From Planctomycetota bacterium (lineage in GTDB: Bacteria; Planctomycetota; Planctomycetia; Pirellulales; Pirellulaceae): DNA of 41,089 nucleotides. The position numbers and the translations under genes were made by a program. The notes beneath the pieces were generated by a model, which saw only the letters and a program-made list of their open reading frames with translations, did not search any database and was not told the DNA's origin. The stretch lies in NCBI GenBank assembly GCA_014238905.1, contig JABAAE010000001.1, forward strand, positions 749,475-790,563, given 5' to 3'. Shown one piece after another: positions 8,062-18,500 of this stretch (position 1 is the first letter of the stretch; the number at the start of each line of letters is the position of its first letter).

Positions 8062-8424
8062 TTAAAATCCATGAGGGTCTGGTTCATCACTTGAAATGAC
8101 ATGTAGAGAGGAAATTCCATTGACGGTTTTTTTGGGCAGGATTTTCTTCTTCGCCATCTTTTGCCCACCGAGATAATGATCGCAGAAAGCCGCTCCTTCT
8201 TCGGCGTCAACGATATCCTTTCATTGGAATCGCAGTTCCTCCCAGTGGGCGGTTTTGAATCCGTTTTCATTTCCCAACATCAGATTGCCATCCAGTCTCA
8301 AGTTGAACATGGCATCGTGTCGGGATGATCTGTCACCGGCATTGACCCAACGGCCAAGAAGAGAGGTTTGCCCGGCCCGCGATCCCTTCAGAAACTGGAT
8401 TTTTTCCGTTGCGCTCTCGGTGAT
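8062..8424 (-). pseudogene. Decayed protein-coding remnant
   Basis: A minus-strand frame opens after a TGA at 8425-8427, runs 67 codons with protein-like composition (for example LKGSRAGQTSLLGRWVNAGD and GFKTAHWEELRFQ), meets a TGA at 8221-8223 and continues in the same frame for 52 more codons (KDIVDAEEGAAFCDHYLGG...) to TAA at 8062-8064. No start codon or ribosome site fits, and two further TGA codons lie just upstream in the same frame, so this is best read as a broken remnant. The family is not recognised. Alternative: chance open frame, but both halves have a natural residue mix. Confidence 0.35.
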
Positions 8425-9049
8425 TCAGTTTCACCAGTGTGCAGTCAGAAGAAACAGGGGGACGTCCAGCAACGGTCGGCACGAACCACAGAAGAGTGGA
8501 GCACAATCGTTACTTGACAAGGTTTTGTTGCGAGAATCGCCCCTTCACTTTTACCAATCAATGAAATTTTATTGCTCTTGTAAAGTGTTTCGCAGGATCT
8601 GGTATAGTAGCAGTACTTACTTCGGAAAATGGGATATCAGACACGTAGGTCTCGCGATCACGCCAAACGAAATGCTATACAAGAAACCGGCTAATGATCG
8701 TCGCTGGGCTACTTCCACGCGTCGGGCCTTGGGAATGATCCCGTCTGTCACGAAAAGACTCCGTTTTGTCGTAAAACGAGATTTGTGGCAATCTACGATG
8801 AGCTCATCGACGACGTTGCTATCAAACACCCTTCTGGAAACCAGCGACAATCAGGCACGCTTTCAGCGTGATGCAATTCCCGCACTCGGTTCCCCTCGTC
8901 CCGGCTTGTTCACATGGATATGCCAATTCCCAGGGGTTTCTGCGAGATGACGTTAGCCAGAAGGATGTTCAACGCGCAGGCAAAAGAAACAGCGGTGTTT
9001 CGTCCAGAAACCAATAACTTTACACGTATTGTTAAGGAAAAGAACAAGA
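8425..9049. other. Long leader region before the MoxR operon
   Basis: About 625 bases without a convincing gene. Several short frames exist on both strands, none with a recognised domain or ribosome site. A candidate plus-strand promoter lies at 8578-8608, which would give the operon a 5' leader of about 430 bases. Small hairpins occur in the leader, for example CGTTTT-GTCGT-AAAACG near 8760-8780. No known riboswitch pattern was recognised. Confidence 0.5.
8578..8608 (+). promoter_or_regulatory. Candidate sigma-70-type promoter for the MoxR operon
   Basis: TTGTAA at 8578-8583 and TATAGT at 8603-8608 with a 19-base spacer. The -10 element is preceded by TGG, i.e. an extended -10 form (TGnTATAGT), which can compensate for the long spacer. 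It is the best match upstream of the MoxR gene, about 440 bases before its ATG. Confidence 0.4.
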
Positions 9050-10075
9050 ATGAACGACGCGACTGACGGAACGCTCTCGGTAGAGAGGCTCGGTGATGCG
9101 AGAGATAAGATTGTCAAGGAGCTGCGCAAATCGATTGTGGGTATGGAAGATGTCATCGACGAAATGATGATCGCGATTTTCGCAGAAGGGCACGTACTTC
9201 TTGTCGGCGTTCCGGGGTTGGCGAAAACGCTGCTCGTTAGCACATTGGCAGAAGCACTTTCGCTGGCGTTCAAACGAATTCAATTTACTCCTGACCTCAT
9301 GCCATCGGACATCACGGGCACCGAGTTGCTCCAGGAGGATCCCGAAACGCATCGACGTGAATTCAAATTTCTCGAAGGGCCGGTGTTCACCAACCTGTTG
9401 TTGGCTGATGAGATCAACCGAACGCCTCCCAAAACTCAGGCGGCTCTTTTAGAGGCGATGCAGGAAAAACGGATTACATCCGGTGGTGTCGATTATGAAT
9501 TGGACAAGCCCTTCTTTGTGCTGGCCACCCAGAACCCGATCGAACAGGAAGGTACCTATCCTCTTCCCGAGGCTCAGCTGGATCGTTTTCTGTTTAATGT
9601 CGTGGTGAAGTATCCTTCTCGTTCGGAAGAGCTTGAAGTCATGCGGAGTGTGACCAGTCCGGAGGAACCAGACCTCGATAAAGTGTTGGATGGAGCTGCC
9701 ATAATGGAATTTCAACAGCTCATCAAACAGATCCCCGTCGCAGACCATGTCTTCGAATATGCGGCTTCCCTCGTTCGCGCAACGCGACCAGACGAGCCTG
9801 ACGCACCTGAGTTCATAAAAAAGTATATGTCGTGGGGTGCAGGTCCACGAGCATCACTTAACCTCATTAGAGCAGGCAAGGCGCGGGCAGCACTCCGTGG
9901 TCGTTGCCATGTTGCCATCGAAGATATACGAGAGCTGAGCCTGCCGATTCTGCGACATCGCGTGATCCCTAACTTTGCTGCACGCTCGGAAGGTATGACA
10001 CCAGATAGTCTGATCAACAGGCTTTTGAAAGAAATACCAGCCGATGAAAAGCTGTATGAGCAGAAAAACTCGTAA
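9050..10075 (+). CDS. MoxR-family AAA+ ATPase
   Basis: 341 residues from the ATG at 9050, chosen over an upstream in-frame TTG because AAGGA lies about 11 bases before it. Walker A is GVPGLAKT (residues 53-60), Walker B LLLADE (about 117-121) followed by the MoxR-typical INRTPPKTQ, and the sensor-1 region is ATQNPIEQEGTYPLPEAQLDRF. MoxR ATPases act as chaperone-like machines that work on or with vWA-domain proteins; the four genes downstream encode exactly such partners (DUF58, two vWA membrane proteins). It is the first gene of the long plus-strand series and probably supplies its ATP-driven step in the cytoplasm. Confidence 0.96.
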   Translation: MNDATDGTLSVERLGDARDKIVKELRKSIVGMEDVIDEMMIAIFAEGHVLLVGVPGLAKTLLVSTLAEALSLAFKRIQFTPDLMPSDITGTELLQEDPETHRREFKFLEGPVFTNLLLADEINRTPPKTQAALLEAMQEKRITSGGVDYELDKPFFVLATQNPIEQEGTYPLPEAQLDRFLFNVVVKYPSRSEELEVMRSVTSPEEPDLDKVLDGAAIMEFQQLIKQIPVADHVFEYAASLVRATRPDEPDAPEFIKKYMSWGAGPRASLNLIRAGKARAALRGRCHVAIEDIRELSLPILRHRVIPNFAARSEGMTPDSLINRLLKEIPADEKLYEQKNS

Positions 10076-10093
10076 GGTTAGGAAAAACTGAAA

Positions 10094-11023
10094 ATGTCGG
10101 AACATTTACCAAATACCAATTACCTTGAACCGGAAATGCTGCAAAAGCTTGACGACTTGGAGTTGATTGCGCGCGAGGCGGTTGAAGGGCTGCGGTCGGG
10201 GAGTCATTGCAGTACCCTGCGCGGCTTCAGTACCGAGTTTGCGCACCACCGGCAATACTCTCCGGGGGATGCGATACGCGATCTCGACTGGCGTTTGTAT
10301 GGTCGTACGGATCGATACTATACGAAGCTGTATGAAGCAGAGACCAATTTTGATTGCCATCTCTTGCTCGATTCCAGCGCGTCGATGACTTATGCGTCTA
10401 GCAGGGTTAGCAAACTGGAGTACGCCAAATATTTAGCGGCCTCTTTGGCGTACATGGTACTCAAGCAGCGTGACTCGGTTGGGCTAAGTGTTTTCGATTC
10501 GAAGGTGCGTGCCTATTCTCCTCCACGTTCCAGCATGGGAATCATTCTGGAGATTGACCGGCTGTTGCGTCAGACGCATGCGGCGTCCAAGAGCAGTATC
10601 GCACAACAGTTGTACGATACGGCGATTTTGATGAAGCGACGCTCGATGGTGATTTTGATTTCAGATTTGTTCGCTGATACCGAAGACATTTTGCGTGGTC
10701 TGGACCACCTTAGGTTTGCCGGGCACAACGTCATTGTCTTTCACATGCTTGATCCTTACGAGCTGGAATTTCCTTTCAAGGGCGCATGGCGTTTTGAGGG
10801 GCTGGAAGAAGAAGAGCCTTTGACAACACAGCCAGAGAGAATTCGGGAGGGTTACCTCAAAAGCTTTAACAGCTATTTAGATAATCTTCGAGCAGGTTGT
10901 ATCGCAAGCAATGTCGACTACACGCTTGTTGACACCTCTGTTCCGCTTGATGCCGTGCTCGGCGAGTTTATGGACAGGCGTGCATCAGCGTTTGCCGGGG
11001 CCTTAGCAGGAGCACGTCAATGA
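10094..11023 (+). CDS. DUF58 protein (vWA-like, MoxR partner)
   Basis: 309 residues. The DUF58 signature is present: FSTEFAHHRQYSPGDAIRDL followed by DWRLYGRTDRYYTKLYEAET. A vWA-like segment follows with a metal-site-like DSSASM and later VILISDLFAD. Cytoplasmic by lack of a signal peptide or membrane helix. The gene starts 18 bases after the MoxR stop, and its stop overlaps the next start by four bases (ATGA), so production with its neighbours is coupled. DUF58 proteins almost always sit beside MoxR; the biochemical role is unknown but it is thought to link the ATPase to membrane vWA proteins. Confidence 0.95.
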   Translation: MSEHLPNTNYLEPEMLQKLDDLELIAREAVEGLRSGSHCSTLRGFSTEFAHHRQYSPGDAIRDLDWRLYGRTDRYYTKLYEAETNFDCHLLLDSSASMTYASSRVSKLEYAKYLAASLAYMVLKQRDSVGLSVFDSKVRAYSPPRSSMGIILEIDRLLRQTHAASKSSIAQQLYDTAILMKRRSMVILISDLFADTEDILRGLDHLRFAGHNVIVFHMLDPYELEFPFKGAWRFEGLEEEEPLTTQPERIREGYLKSFNSYLDNLRAGCIASNVDYTLVDTSVPLDAVLGEFMDRRASAFAGALAGARQ

Positions 11024-13191
11024 CCTTCATGAATCCATTGCTCCTAATTGGGGCGTTGGGAATTGCGCTGCCGATCCTTGCTCACCTGCTCAATCGGCAC
11101 AAATTCAAGCAGACAGACTGGGCGGCGATGCAGTTTCTCAACCGAAGCGTCCGCGTCCGTTCCCGTCACCTGCGATTACGCGATTTATTGCTGCTGCTGG
11201 TACGGTGTCTTGCGATCGGGTGCCTTGTGTTTGCACTGGCTCGACCGGCCACCAACAACACCAACGGGTCATGGTTCCCCGGAGAGAATCGTACCGGGGT
11301 CATCATCGCACTCGATGCGTCCTACAGTATGTCGCATAGCAATGGCAGTGCTACACGTTTTGAACGAGCGATCGAATTGGTAGGCAACATCAGCGAACAC
11401 TCCCAGTCGGGTGACCCGGTATCACTGGTCTTGCTTGGCGGTGAGCACAGGGTCGTTCTCCGGAACGTGGCGTACGACCGCGCGCGTTTTATTGAGGCCT
11501 TGGAGGAGCTGGAAGCTTCGCCTGAGTCTTTGGATCTGGATAGCGTTCCCAAGCAACTCCAGACGCTGGCGGAAGACATGGACGCGATACAGAAAGAGGT
11601 CTACATCGTCAGCGATATGCAGACGCAGGACTGGGGAAAGGTGTCGGCGGAGTTGCACGGCGGCTTGAAAGAATTGGGTGAGCATTTGAGTGTTTTTGTG
11701 GTCCCGGTGTCAGGCGGCGATGAGAATTTGGCAGTAACAGGGCTGGATCTTGTGTCCGGTGAGCTGCGCAAAGGATCGGTTGCCCGCTACCGAACCACAG
11801 TCAGGAACTGTGGTTCGAGTCTGGCTTCTAATATTGATGTTCAATGCCGGGTCGAAGGGGTGCAAATTGACCGCAAGACGATTCCCGTGATTGCGGCGGG
11901 GGCCTCGGAAACGGTGTCCTTGTTTGTCCCGTTTTATGACGCCGGCCCAACGCGTATTACCGCGGAGATTGCCGGCGATGCGCTGTCGACCGACAACGTA
12001 CGTCGTGCGGTAGCTGTGGTCCGCGACCGTGTCTCAGTGCTTTGTCTAGATGGCTCGTCGGGCGATGCCGGGCGGCTCGTTCGGGCGGCTTTAATGGCGC
12101 GTGCCGACGGCGGCGAAGACAAAGACTACGTCGTCCGCACGGTGCAATGGCCATCGTTTCCAACCCAGGACCTCGAGCAGGCCGATGTCGTGATCCTTGC
12201 GGATGTGCCGGAGATCACAGCAGACCAGGCCCGGCAACTCTCACGCTTTGTCCGTATGGGCAATGGCTTGGTGTGGTTCGCCGGCGAGCAGATCAAAATT
12301 GACTCATGGAACAAGTTGTCGGGAATGGGCCCAAACAAATTGTTGCCTGCATCTCTCCGTTCTGTGGTCGACACCAGTGACAGCCAGGGTACCGGAAAGC
12401 CGTTAGACCCTAGCCTGCCTGATCATGCTGTCTGCCGTCCTTTGCAATCTCTTCCGGAGGACCTGCTAAACGAAACACGACTGTTAAAGCGTATTGCAGT
12501 CGAGCCTGCCAACAGCAGTTTTTCGCTGCTGAATCTGGCGGGGAGTCACTCGCCAGTATTGCTCGAGCACTCGCTGGGTCGGGGGCACGTCTTTATGTTT
12601 ACAACCTCGGCTCAAGCATCATGGAACAATATGGCGTTGACCCCGGTCTTTCCCATGCTCATGCAGCAAATCGTGACGTATTTGGCCGGACGCGAATTCG
12701 AGCCGCCGCGCGTCGTAGGTGACCCATTGTCGCTCTCGTATGTCGATCAGCCCGACGCGACGGATGCGGTTTTTGATACGCCATCTGACCAGACGATCAT
12801 CGTACCTGTCCGGAAGCATCGCAATCAGTACGTGGCTCTGCTCGACAAATCGCGTGAAGCAGGTTTTTACGTTGCCCGGGTCAGTGTCCAATCGCCCGGC
12901 ATGCCAGTTGCAGTCAACGTCGAAACGCGAGAATCGAATGTTTCCTGTTTGGCTGCCGCGGAAATAAAAGAAAGCCTCAAAGGGACCGGGATCACGGTAT
13001 CGGCAACCGAAGCCGACCTTGCTGCGGCCATCGAAACAGCGCGGACAGCGCGTTCGTCCTGGCGTTTCTTCATGTTAACGGGATTGGCCCTTTTGATATT
13101 CGAAAGCTTGTTAGCTGACCGCATGCTCGGTCGCAGTCGGGGGGCTCAGTCAAAGACCGATCCCGCCTCACAACAAGCGGAGGTGGTTTGA
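11020..13191 (+). CDS. BatA-type membrane protein with vWA domain
   Basis: 723 residues. The N-terminus matches the aerotolerance/BatA N-terminal domain: NPLLLIGALGIALPILAHLL with a second membrane helix LRDLLLLLVRCLAIGCLVFA and the ALARP turn typical of the family. A vWA domain follows (about 90-230) with an intact metal-binding motif DASYSMS. A middle region (about 330-440, VSVLCLDGSSGDAGR..., VVILADVPEITADQARQL) resembles the class I glutamine amidotransferase-like fold found in these proteins, without evidence of catalysis. A last helix near the C-terminus (FFMLTGLALLIFESLL) makes three membrane passes, placing the vWA and middle regions on one side. Coupled to DUF58 by ATGA overlap and followed directly by the next gene. 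Confidence 0.93.
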   Translation: MTFMNPLLLIGALGIALPILAHLLNRHKFKQTDWAAMQFLNRSVRVRSRHLRLRDLLLLLVRCLAIGCLVFALARPATNNTNGSWFPGENRTGVIIALDASYSMSHSNGSATRFERAIELVGNISEHSQSGDPVSLVLLGGEHRVVLRNVAYDRARFIEALEELEASPESLDLDSVPKQLQTLAEDMDAIQKEVYIVSDMQTQDWGKVSAELHGGLKELGEHLSVFVVPVSGGDENLAVTGLDLVSGELRKGSVARYRTTVRNCGSSLASNIDVQCRVEGVQIDRKTIPVIAAGASETVSLFVPFYDAGPTRITAEIAGDALSTDNVRRAVAVVRDRVSVLCLDGSSGDAGRLVRAALMARADGGEDKDYVVRTVQWPSFPTQDLEQADVVILADVPEITADQARQLSRFVRMGNGLVWFAGEQIKIDSWNKLSGMGPNKLLPASLRSVVDTSDSQGTGKPLDPSLPDHAVCRPLQSLPEDLLNETRLLKRIAVEPANSSFSLLNLAGSHSPVLLEHSLGRGHVFMFTTSAQASWNNMALTPVFPMLMQQIVTYLAGREFEPPRVVGDPLSLSYVDQPDATDAVFDTPSDQTIIVPVRKHRNQYVALLDKSREAGFYVARVSVQSPGMPVAVNVETRESNVSCLAAAEIKESLKGTGITVSATEADLAAAIETARTARSSWRFFMLTGLALLIFESLLADRMLGRSRGAQSKTDPASQQAEVV

Positions 13192-15576
13192 GTGTTTGAC
13201 ACGGTTCTTTCCAATGCACAGATTGAACAGCTCTTTTGGGCTCGACCACTACCCGCAGCAGCGATGGCCGTGGTGTTTGTCGCCGTCGTTGTCTTGAGTT
13301 TTTATCTCTATCGGCGTCCCTGGGGGCTCAAGCCCTGGCTGAGAATCTTGCTGGGCGCTGCGAGGTTGATTGTGCTCTCGCTGATTGTGGCATCGCTGTT
13401 TGAGCCGATGGTGGTCGTCCGGGAGACGTATTCACAACAGCGTGGCCTGCCGGTTTTGGTCGATGTCTCTGAGAGCATGTCGATCAAGGACCCTCGCAAG
13501 CGGCCCGAAGACCTTGCCGAGGCCGCCGCCGCGCTCGATCTGATCCAGCCACCGCAAGGAGATGAAGCGGGTGAGAGGGCGATGAATCTCGACACCAAGC
13601 AGCGGTTGGCCATTGCGTCTGCATCGCGGTTGGATCTGGTGACGAGTTTGTTGTCGCAGTCGGCCCGACCGGTCCTTGAACCCTTGGGAAAACAAGTCGA
13701 CGTGAGCTACCACGCGTTTGGAAAAAGCACTCGCATGATCAGCGACGACAGTAGTGTGTCGCTTGACGCGTTGTCCGAGTTGACTCCTGTGGAATCCGAA
13801 ACCGACATCGCCGCCTCGCTCGAATCGATCGCGAAAGTTGGAGGAGTGTTGCCAGCAGCGATCGTACTGTTGTCCGACGGTGTCGACAGCGGATCTTCAC
13901 GACGTTCGGAGTCCGTCTTGCAAGACCTCGGTGCCCGCGGGATCCCCGTCTACACCGTGCCGATCGGCTTGGCTTTCCCGGACGACGTCAGTATTCGCAA
14001 CATCGTGATACAGGAAGTCGCCTACTCCGGCGACAAGGTGCCGGTCCGCGTTCAGATCCAATCCAAAGGTTACGAAAAACGGACAGCGCGTCTGTCGGTG
14101 CTTCTAAACGATCGCCGCGTCTCCTCTCGCACTATTCGCTTCGATGGCGGACTGCAGTTCGAAGATGTCGACTTTCGCGTTGATGTTTATGAAAAAGGCG
14201 CAGCACAGATTGATGTGATCATTGAGCCGTTTGACGACGAAGTCTCGATAGTCAACAACCGTGTGACGCGAAGCATCCGGGTCGTCAATGAAAAAGTCAA
14301 CGTGCTCTACATCGAGGGTAATGCCCGCTGGGAGTATCGTTACCTGCGAGCGATCCTCAAACGCGATCCGCGGATCAACGCCACGTTTATCGCGTCCAAC
14401 GTTGGTCCCGAGGTCGCACGGAATTCATCAGAACACATCGAGCGATTTCCTGACAACCGCGAAGACGCTTTTCAATACGACTTGGTGATTCTCGGTGACG
14501 TCAAGGCATCCTTTTTCACTGATGAAGAGCTTGGGTTGCTGGAAGAACTGATCCGGGACCGCGGCGCGTCACTACTGATGCTTTGTGGTCCGATGTATTC
14601 GCCCGGTTCCTATGCGGGTACACCGGTGCAGACCATGCTTCCGGTTCGGTTTGACCCCGAAACAGGATGGGAGAAAATCGCAGAATCGGTTTACCCGGTG
14701 CTCACCCCCGAAGGACGAAGCAGCCTGGTGATGACGCTGGAGAACGAGGTAGAATTCAACGATAGGATTTGGAGTCGTATGGCACCGATGGATCAGTTGC
14801 CGCCGCTGCTGTCTGCCAAGCCTGGCGCGACTGTGTTGGCGGTGCTTTCGGACAGCACCTCGCGGGACCAGAGCTACCCGTTGGTGGCTTGGCATCGCTA
14901 TGGGACGGGCAAATGCATGTCGATTGCTTCGGACCGCCTGTGGCGTTTGCGATTCAAGACCGGCGACAAGTACCACTGGCGCGTCTGGTCGCAGTGCATT
15001 CAGTTCATGACACTTTCGCGGCTGATGGGTGAACACAAACGCATCCGGTTGGAAACCGACCGTTCGGTGTACGCCGTCGACGGTCAGTGTCGCCTGTATG
15101 CTCATGTTTTGGATGACAGCTTTGAGCCGGTTGTCCAGCCCGTGTTTGAGGCTTACGTGACTGGTCTTGGGGGGGGGCAGCCGAAGCAGCTCGTCAGCCT
15201 TCGTCCCGATGAGTCTCAGCCCGGTTTGTACGAGGGCTACTTTACGCCACCCGGTCCGGGGCGATACAGGCTCGAAGCCAACGAAAACGACCAACGGATT
15301 TCCAGCACGACGGAGTTCCAGGTGGCGGAGGTCAATCGGGAGTTGGCTGATAGTAATGTGGATCTCGCAAACCTGGAACGGATCGCCAATCTGACCGGAG
15401 GTGAATGCTTGAGTCTGAAAGAGTTTTCAAGACTCACTTCGTTAGTGAACACCGAACCGGCGACGATTGAAGTGCGTTCGGAGCGATCGCTTTGGGACAA
15501 TGGCTGGGTCGCGTTGCTGCTGATTGGCTTGGTTGGGCTTGAATGGATTCAGCGAAGGAGGCACGATCTGCCATGA
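13192..15576 (+). CDS. Membrane vWA protein with glutamine amidotransferase-like region
   Basis: 794 residues starting at GTG immediately after the upstream TGA; a strong GGAGG lies just before the stop, supporting this start. Two N-terminal helices (AAAMAVVFVAVVVLSFYLY and LIVLSLIVASLFE), a vWA domain with DVSESMS and later VLLSDGVDSG, a region NVLYIEGNARWEYRYLR...DLVILGDVKASFFTDEEL resembling the GATase1-like fold, a beta-rich C-terminal region and a last helix (WVALLLIGLVGLEWIQ). It is the second membrane vWA partner of the operon. A run of nine G at 15169-15177 lies in the coding region (about residue 659) and could mutate by slippage, truncating the C-terminal part. The stop overlaps the next gene's probable start (ATGA). 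Confidence 0.92.
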   Translation: MFDTVLSNAQIEQLFWARPLPAAAMAVVFVAVVVLSFYLYRRPWGLKPWLRILLGAARLIVLSLIVASLFEPMVVVRETYSQQRGLPVLVDVSESMSIKDPRKRPEDLAEAAAALDLIQPPQGDEAGERAMNLDTKQRLAIASASRLDLVTSLLSQSARPVLEPLGKQVDVSYHAFGKSTRMISDDSSVSLDALSELTPVESETDIAASLESIAKVGGVLPAAIVLLSDGVDSGSSRRSESVLQDLGARGIPVYTVPIGLAFPDDVSIRNIVIQEVAYSGDKVPVRVQIQSKGYEKRTARLSVLLNDRRVSSRTIRFDGGLQFEDVDFRVDVYEKGAAQIDVIIEPFDDEVSIVNNRVTRSIRVVNEKVNVLYIEGNARWEYRYLRAILKRDPRINATFIASNVGPEVARNSSEHIERFPDNREDAFQYDLVILGDVKASFFTDEELGLLEELIRDRGASLLMLCGPMYSPGSYAGTPVQTMLPVRFDPETGWEKIAESVYPVLTPEGRSSLVMTLENEVEFNDRIWSRMAPMDQLPPLLSAKPGATVLAVLSDSTSRDQSYPLVAWHRYGTGKCMSIASDRLWRLRFKTGDKYHWRVWSQCIQFMTLSRLMGEHKRIRLETDRSVYAVDGQCRLYAHVLDDSFEPVVQPVFEAYVTGLGGGQPKQLVSLRPDESQPGLYEGYFTPPGPGRYRLEANENDQRISSTTEFQVAEVNRELADSNVDLANLERIANLTGGECLSLKEFSRLTSLVNTEPATIEVRSERSLWDNGWVALLLIGLVGLEWIQRRRHDLP
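15169..15177 (+). repeat. G9 homopolymer inside the second vWA gene
   Basis: Nine consecutive G bases encode consecutive glycines near residue 659. Runs of this length are known slippage sites in other bacteria; any change of one or two bases would cut off the C-terminal beta region and membrane helix of this protein and disturb coupling with the next gene. Confidence 0.9.
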
Positions 15577-18500
15577 AAAATGCCCAATCGATTCAGCTGG
15601 ATCAACTCGACTCGCGCATCCGGTCCGTGTGGGGACGTGCCCAGATGCTGCACCTATTGGCGGGTCTGTTGATCTTATTGCGGTGGGCGATCCCGTTATT
15701 TCTCTTGGGCATCCTCATCGACTGGATGACCTATATGCCAACACCGGGTCGGGTGGTCATCCTCGTCACGTTGTTGATCGTGTCTTGTTACCGAGCTTGG
15801 CGGGGCGGTTGGCGCCATCTGAGTTTGTTCGACGCTCGCCGTACGGCTTTGCAACTCGAATCGCATCACGGTGACTTGAAAAGCCTGCTCGTCTCCGCTA
15901 TCCAATTTCGTAACATCACAGGTGTCAGCGACGGTTCGGCTGCGTTGCGCAATCAGACCTGTCGCTTGGCAGAGAAAGCGGCCACGAGTCTGCATCCCGC
16001 GCAAGCGGTGCCGTACAACACCCTTCGCCGTCCGGGTGTCGTCGCCTTGATACTAGGCGGTTTCGTCGTTTTTTTGGTGATGATGAACGCCCCCTTTATG
16101 GGTGTTGGCGCGCAGCGTATCTTTTGCCCATGGGTAACGATCGCTTATCCGACCAAAACACAGATCAGCCTTGAACAAGATGAGTTGGTCCTCCGGGAGG
16201 GCGATAGTGCCTTGATCCAGGCCAGCTTGAAGGGCGTGGTACCTGAGAACGCATCCATTTATGTACGTACCGAACAGGGCCGCGCCCGCAAGATCGATTT
16301 GAAAGTCAGTGACGCAAGTTGTACGTACACCATCGCTTCTGCATCTCGTGACTTTACTTACCGGGTCAAGGCAGGCGATGACCGCACTGACTGGCACAAG
16401 GTTCGGGTGATCCCCGTACCCCGGGTAAAACAAGTCAATGTCGACGTGGCGTTCCCCGACTATCTGTCGCGTGAACAGGAGTCGATTGAGGCCTTGACTC
16501 TAACTGTGCCCGAAGGATCCAGACTTGATTGGCAAATCACACTGGATCGCTCGATCAGCGCAGCGACATTCCTCCGCGACGACGAGGAACCAGTGGATTT
16601 GCAGGTCAGTGAAGACGGCCGACAGGTGATTTTTTCCCAAGGAGTGACGGCCTCTAGCGGCTATAGTTTTTCCTGGGTAGAAAAAGAGCACGGCTTTAAA
16701 TTCACCAGTCCCCGCTATTACTTGCAGGTCGCATCGGACCAGTCGCCGCGGGTCGAGTTAACTTCGCCGGAATCGAATCTCGTCGCGATGATCGGTCGCC
16801 CGTTGGGCCTCGTTGTCCGCGCTCAAGACGACCATGGCATTGGCTCAATAGCCGTCGCCTATCGAGTGAATCAACGAGATGAAACAGTCGTGGAACTCAA
16901 TCTCTCCCCCCAGATTGGACAGGGCGACCAGCCAATTGACTGGGATTACCGAGAGACACTATCCGACCTGAAAATCGGCGACACCGTTTCGTTCAGCCTG
17001 GAAGTCAGCGACCGTTACCCGGGGCAGAACGGTCCGCATGTCATTCGTTCGGAGACACGTCGGATGACATTCCTCTCCAAAGAGAATTATCTCCAACAGA
17101 TCCAGAAGAAGAAAGACCGCCTGCTCTCGCGCGTCCAGGCGATGTACCGGCAGCAGCGTTCGGCGTTTGATGGCGTGCGCAACCTTGATCCGGTCGACGC
17201 CAACTATTTGCAGACTTGCCAGATCGAAGCGATTCGACAAGAGTTGGTGCGGGATCAACTCAAAGAGATCGCTTCACAGGCGCAACTGTTACTTGATGAC
17301 CTGGCTGCCAACAACGTCTCCGATGCGGCCGAGGGTGAGTCCCTCGAGTACGTTCGTTCGGCGTTGCTTGGCATCGCGGAGACGCATCTGGCGAACGCGG
17401 CGTCCCGTCTGCGACATCAGTCCGGCGTCGCCGGGGGCGATCAGCAGGAATCTCCCGACCCCTCATCCGCAGCCCATGCGGTCAATACCGCCGCCCGCGA
17501 GTTGGGCAGCCTGGTCTTGCTCCGATCCATTGATACAGCTCAGGAAGTCTACGCACGGGAAGCCCACATGTTGGCGCAGGTCCAAGCGTCCTTGCGCTGG
17601 CGTACTGTCCAGGCTGAATCGGCCGAGGCGGGGGTGCCTCTTTCTAAAGAACAAAATGAGCTCGCCCAGTGGACCCATCGCCTGATCGCCGATCTTCAAA
17701 ATGGGATGCGGTATGAGAAGCGACCGTTGGCCGTTCTCCGGCTGATCCAAAGTGTAAAGGGTTTGCAAGCTGTTCAGGTTGAACAACGGATGCGTCAAGC
17801 TGCGGTATTGATCACGCAAGGCCAGGCCGATCAGGCAGAGCGTCTTCAGGCCGAGTTGGTAACGACCTTGCTCGATGCGGAGTTCAGCGTGCGGCTCAGT
17901 GGGGCATACTCGACATTGATCAAGACCCGGGATCAGATGGGTTTGATTGTTAAGGCCCAGGCGATGCTCCGCCAACGGTGTGCAGGCATGTCGGCTGAGT
18001 CCTTTGAGACAGGGGCCGCTCTCGCCGCCCAAGCCCAAGAAAAGCTTCGCAAGCGGTTGCTGACCCTGCTCCTGCCGACCGTTCCTGCGCCTCGGACCCA
18101 ACTGCTGGATGAAACTTTGCCCCAATCGCCCCCGGTTCAAACCCTATTGAAGGGAGCAGATCAGGCGATGGCCTTGGCGATTGAGCAATTCGCTGCCGGC
18201 AGGCAGCAGGCGGCTATCGCGCAGCAGCGCGAAGCAGAACAGGCGGTGGTCCATCTGGTGGGGTTGGTTGATCGTTGGTCCGTGGAATTGGGCCTTCAAA
18301 CGCTAGGCCTGAGCACACTGGTCGCCGTGACAGGCGAGCGGCTTGCTCTCATCGAGGAATACGAAGCGAGGGTGGTCGCTTTACTTGAGAAAACCGATAT
18401 TGCTGCGGCAGAAGAGCAGAAAGTCGATGGCTTGGCGGAGTCCCAGCTTCTACTGACCGAGGAACTGGCCGCATTTAATCGCGATCTCATGAAGCAAAAC

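Noticed and set aside
8617..8850. 77-codon minus-strand frame in the MoxR leader
   Set aside because: Some protein-like stretches but no ribosome site, no neighbour on the same strand and no recognised family.
8255..8950. 231-codon plus-strand open frame before the MoxR gene
   Set aside because: Residue mix (many Ser, Arg, Thr, scattered Cys and Trp) is like non-coding translation, no domain or ribosome site, and it overlaps the remnant and a candidate promoter.
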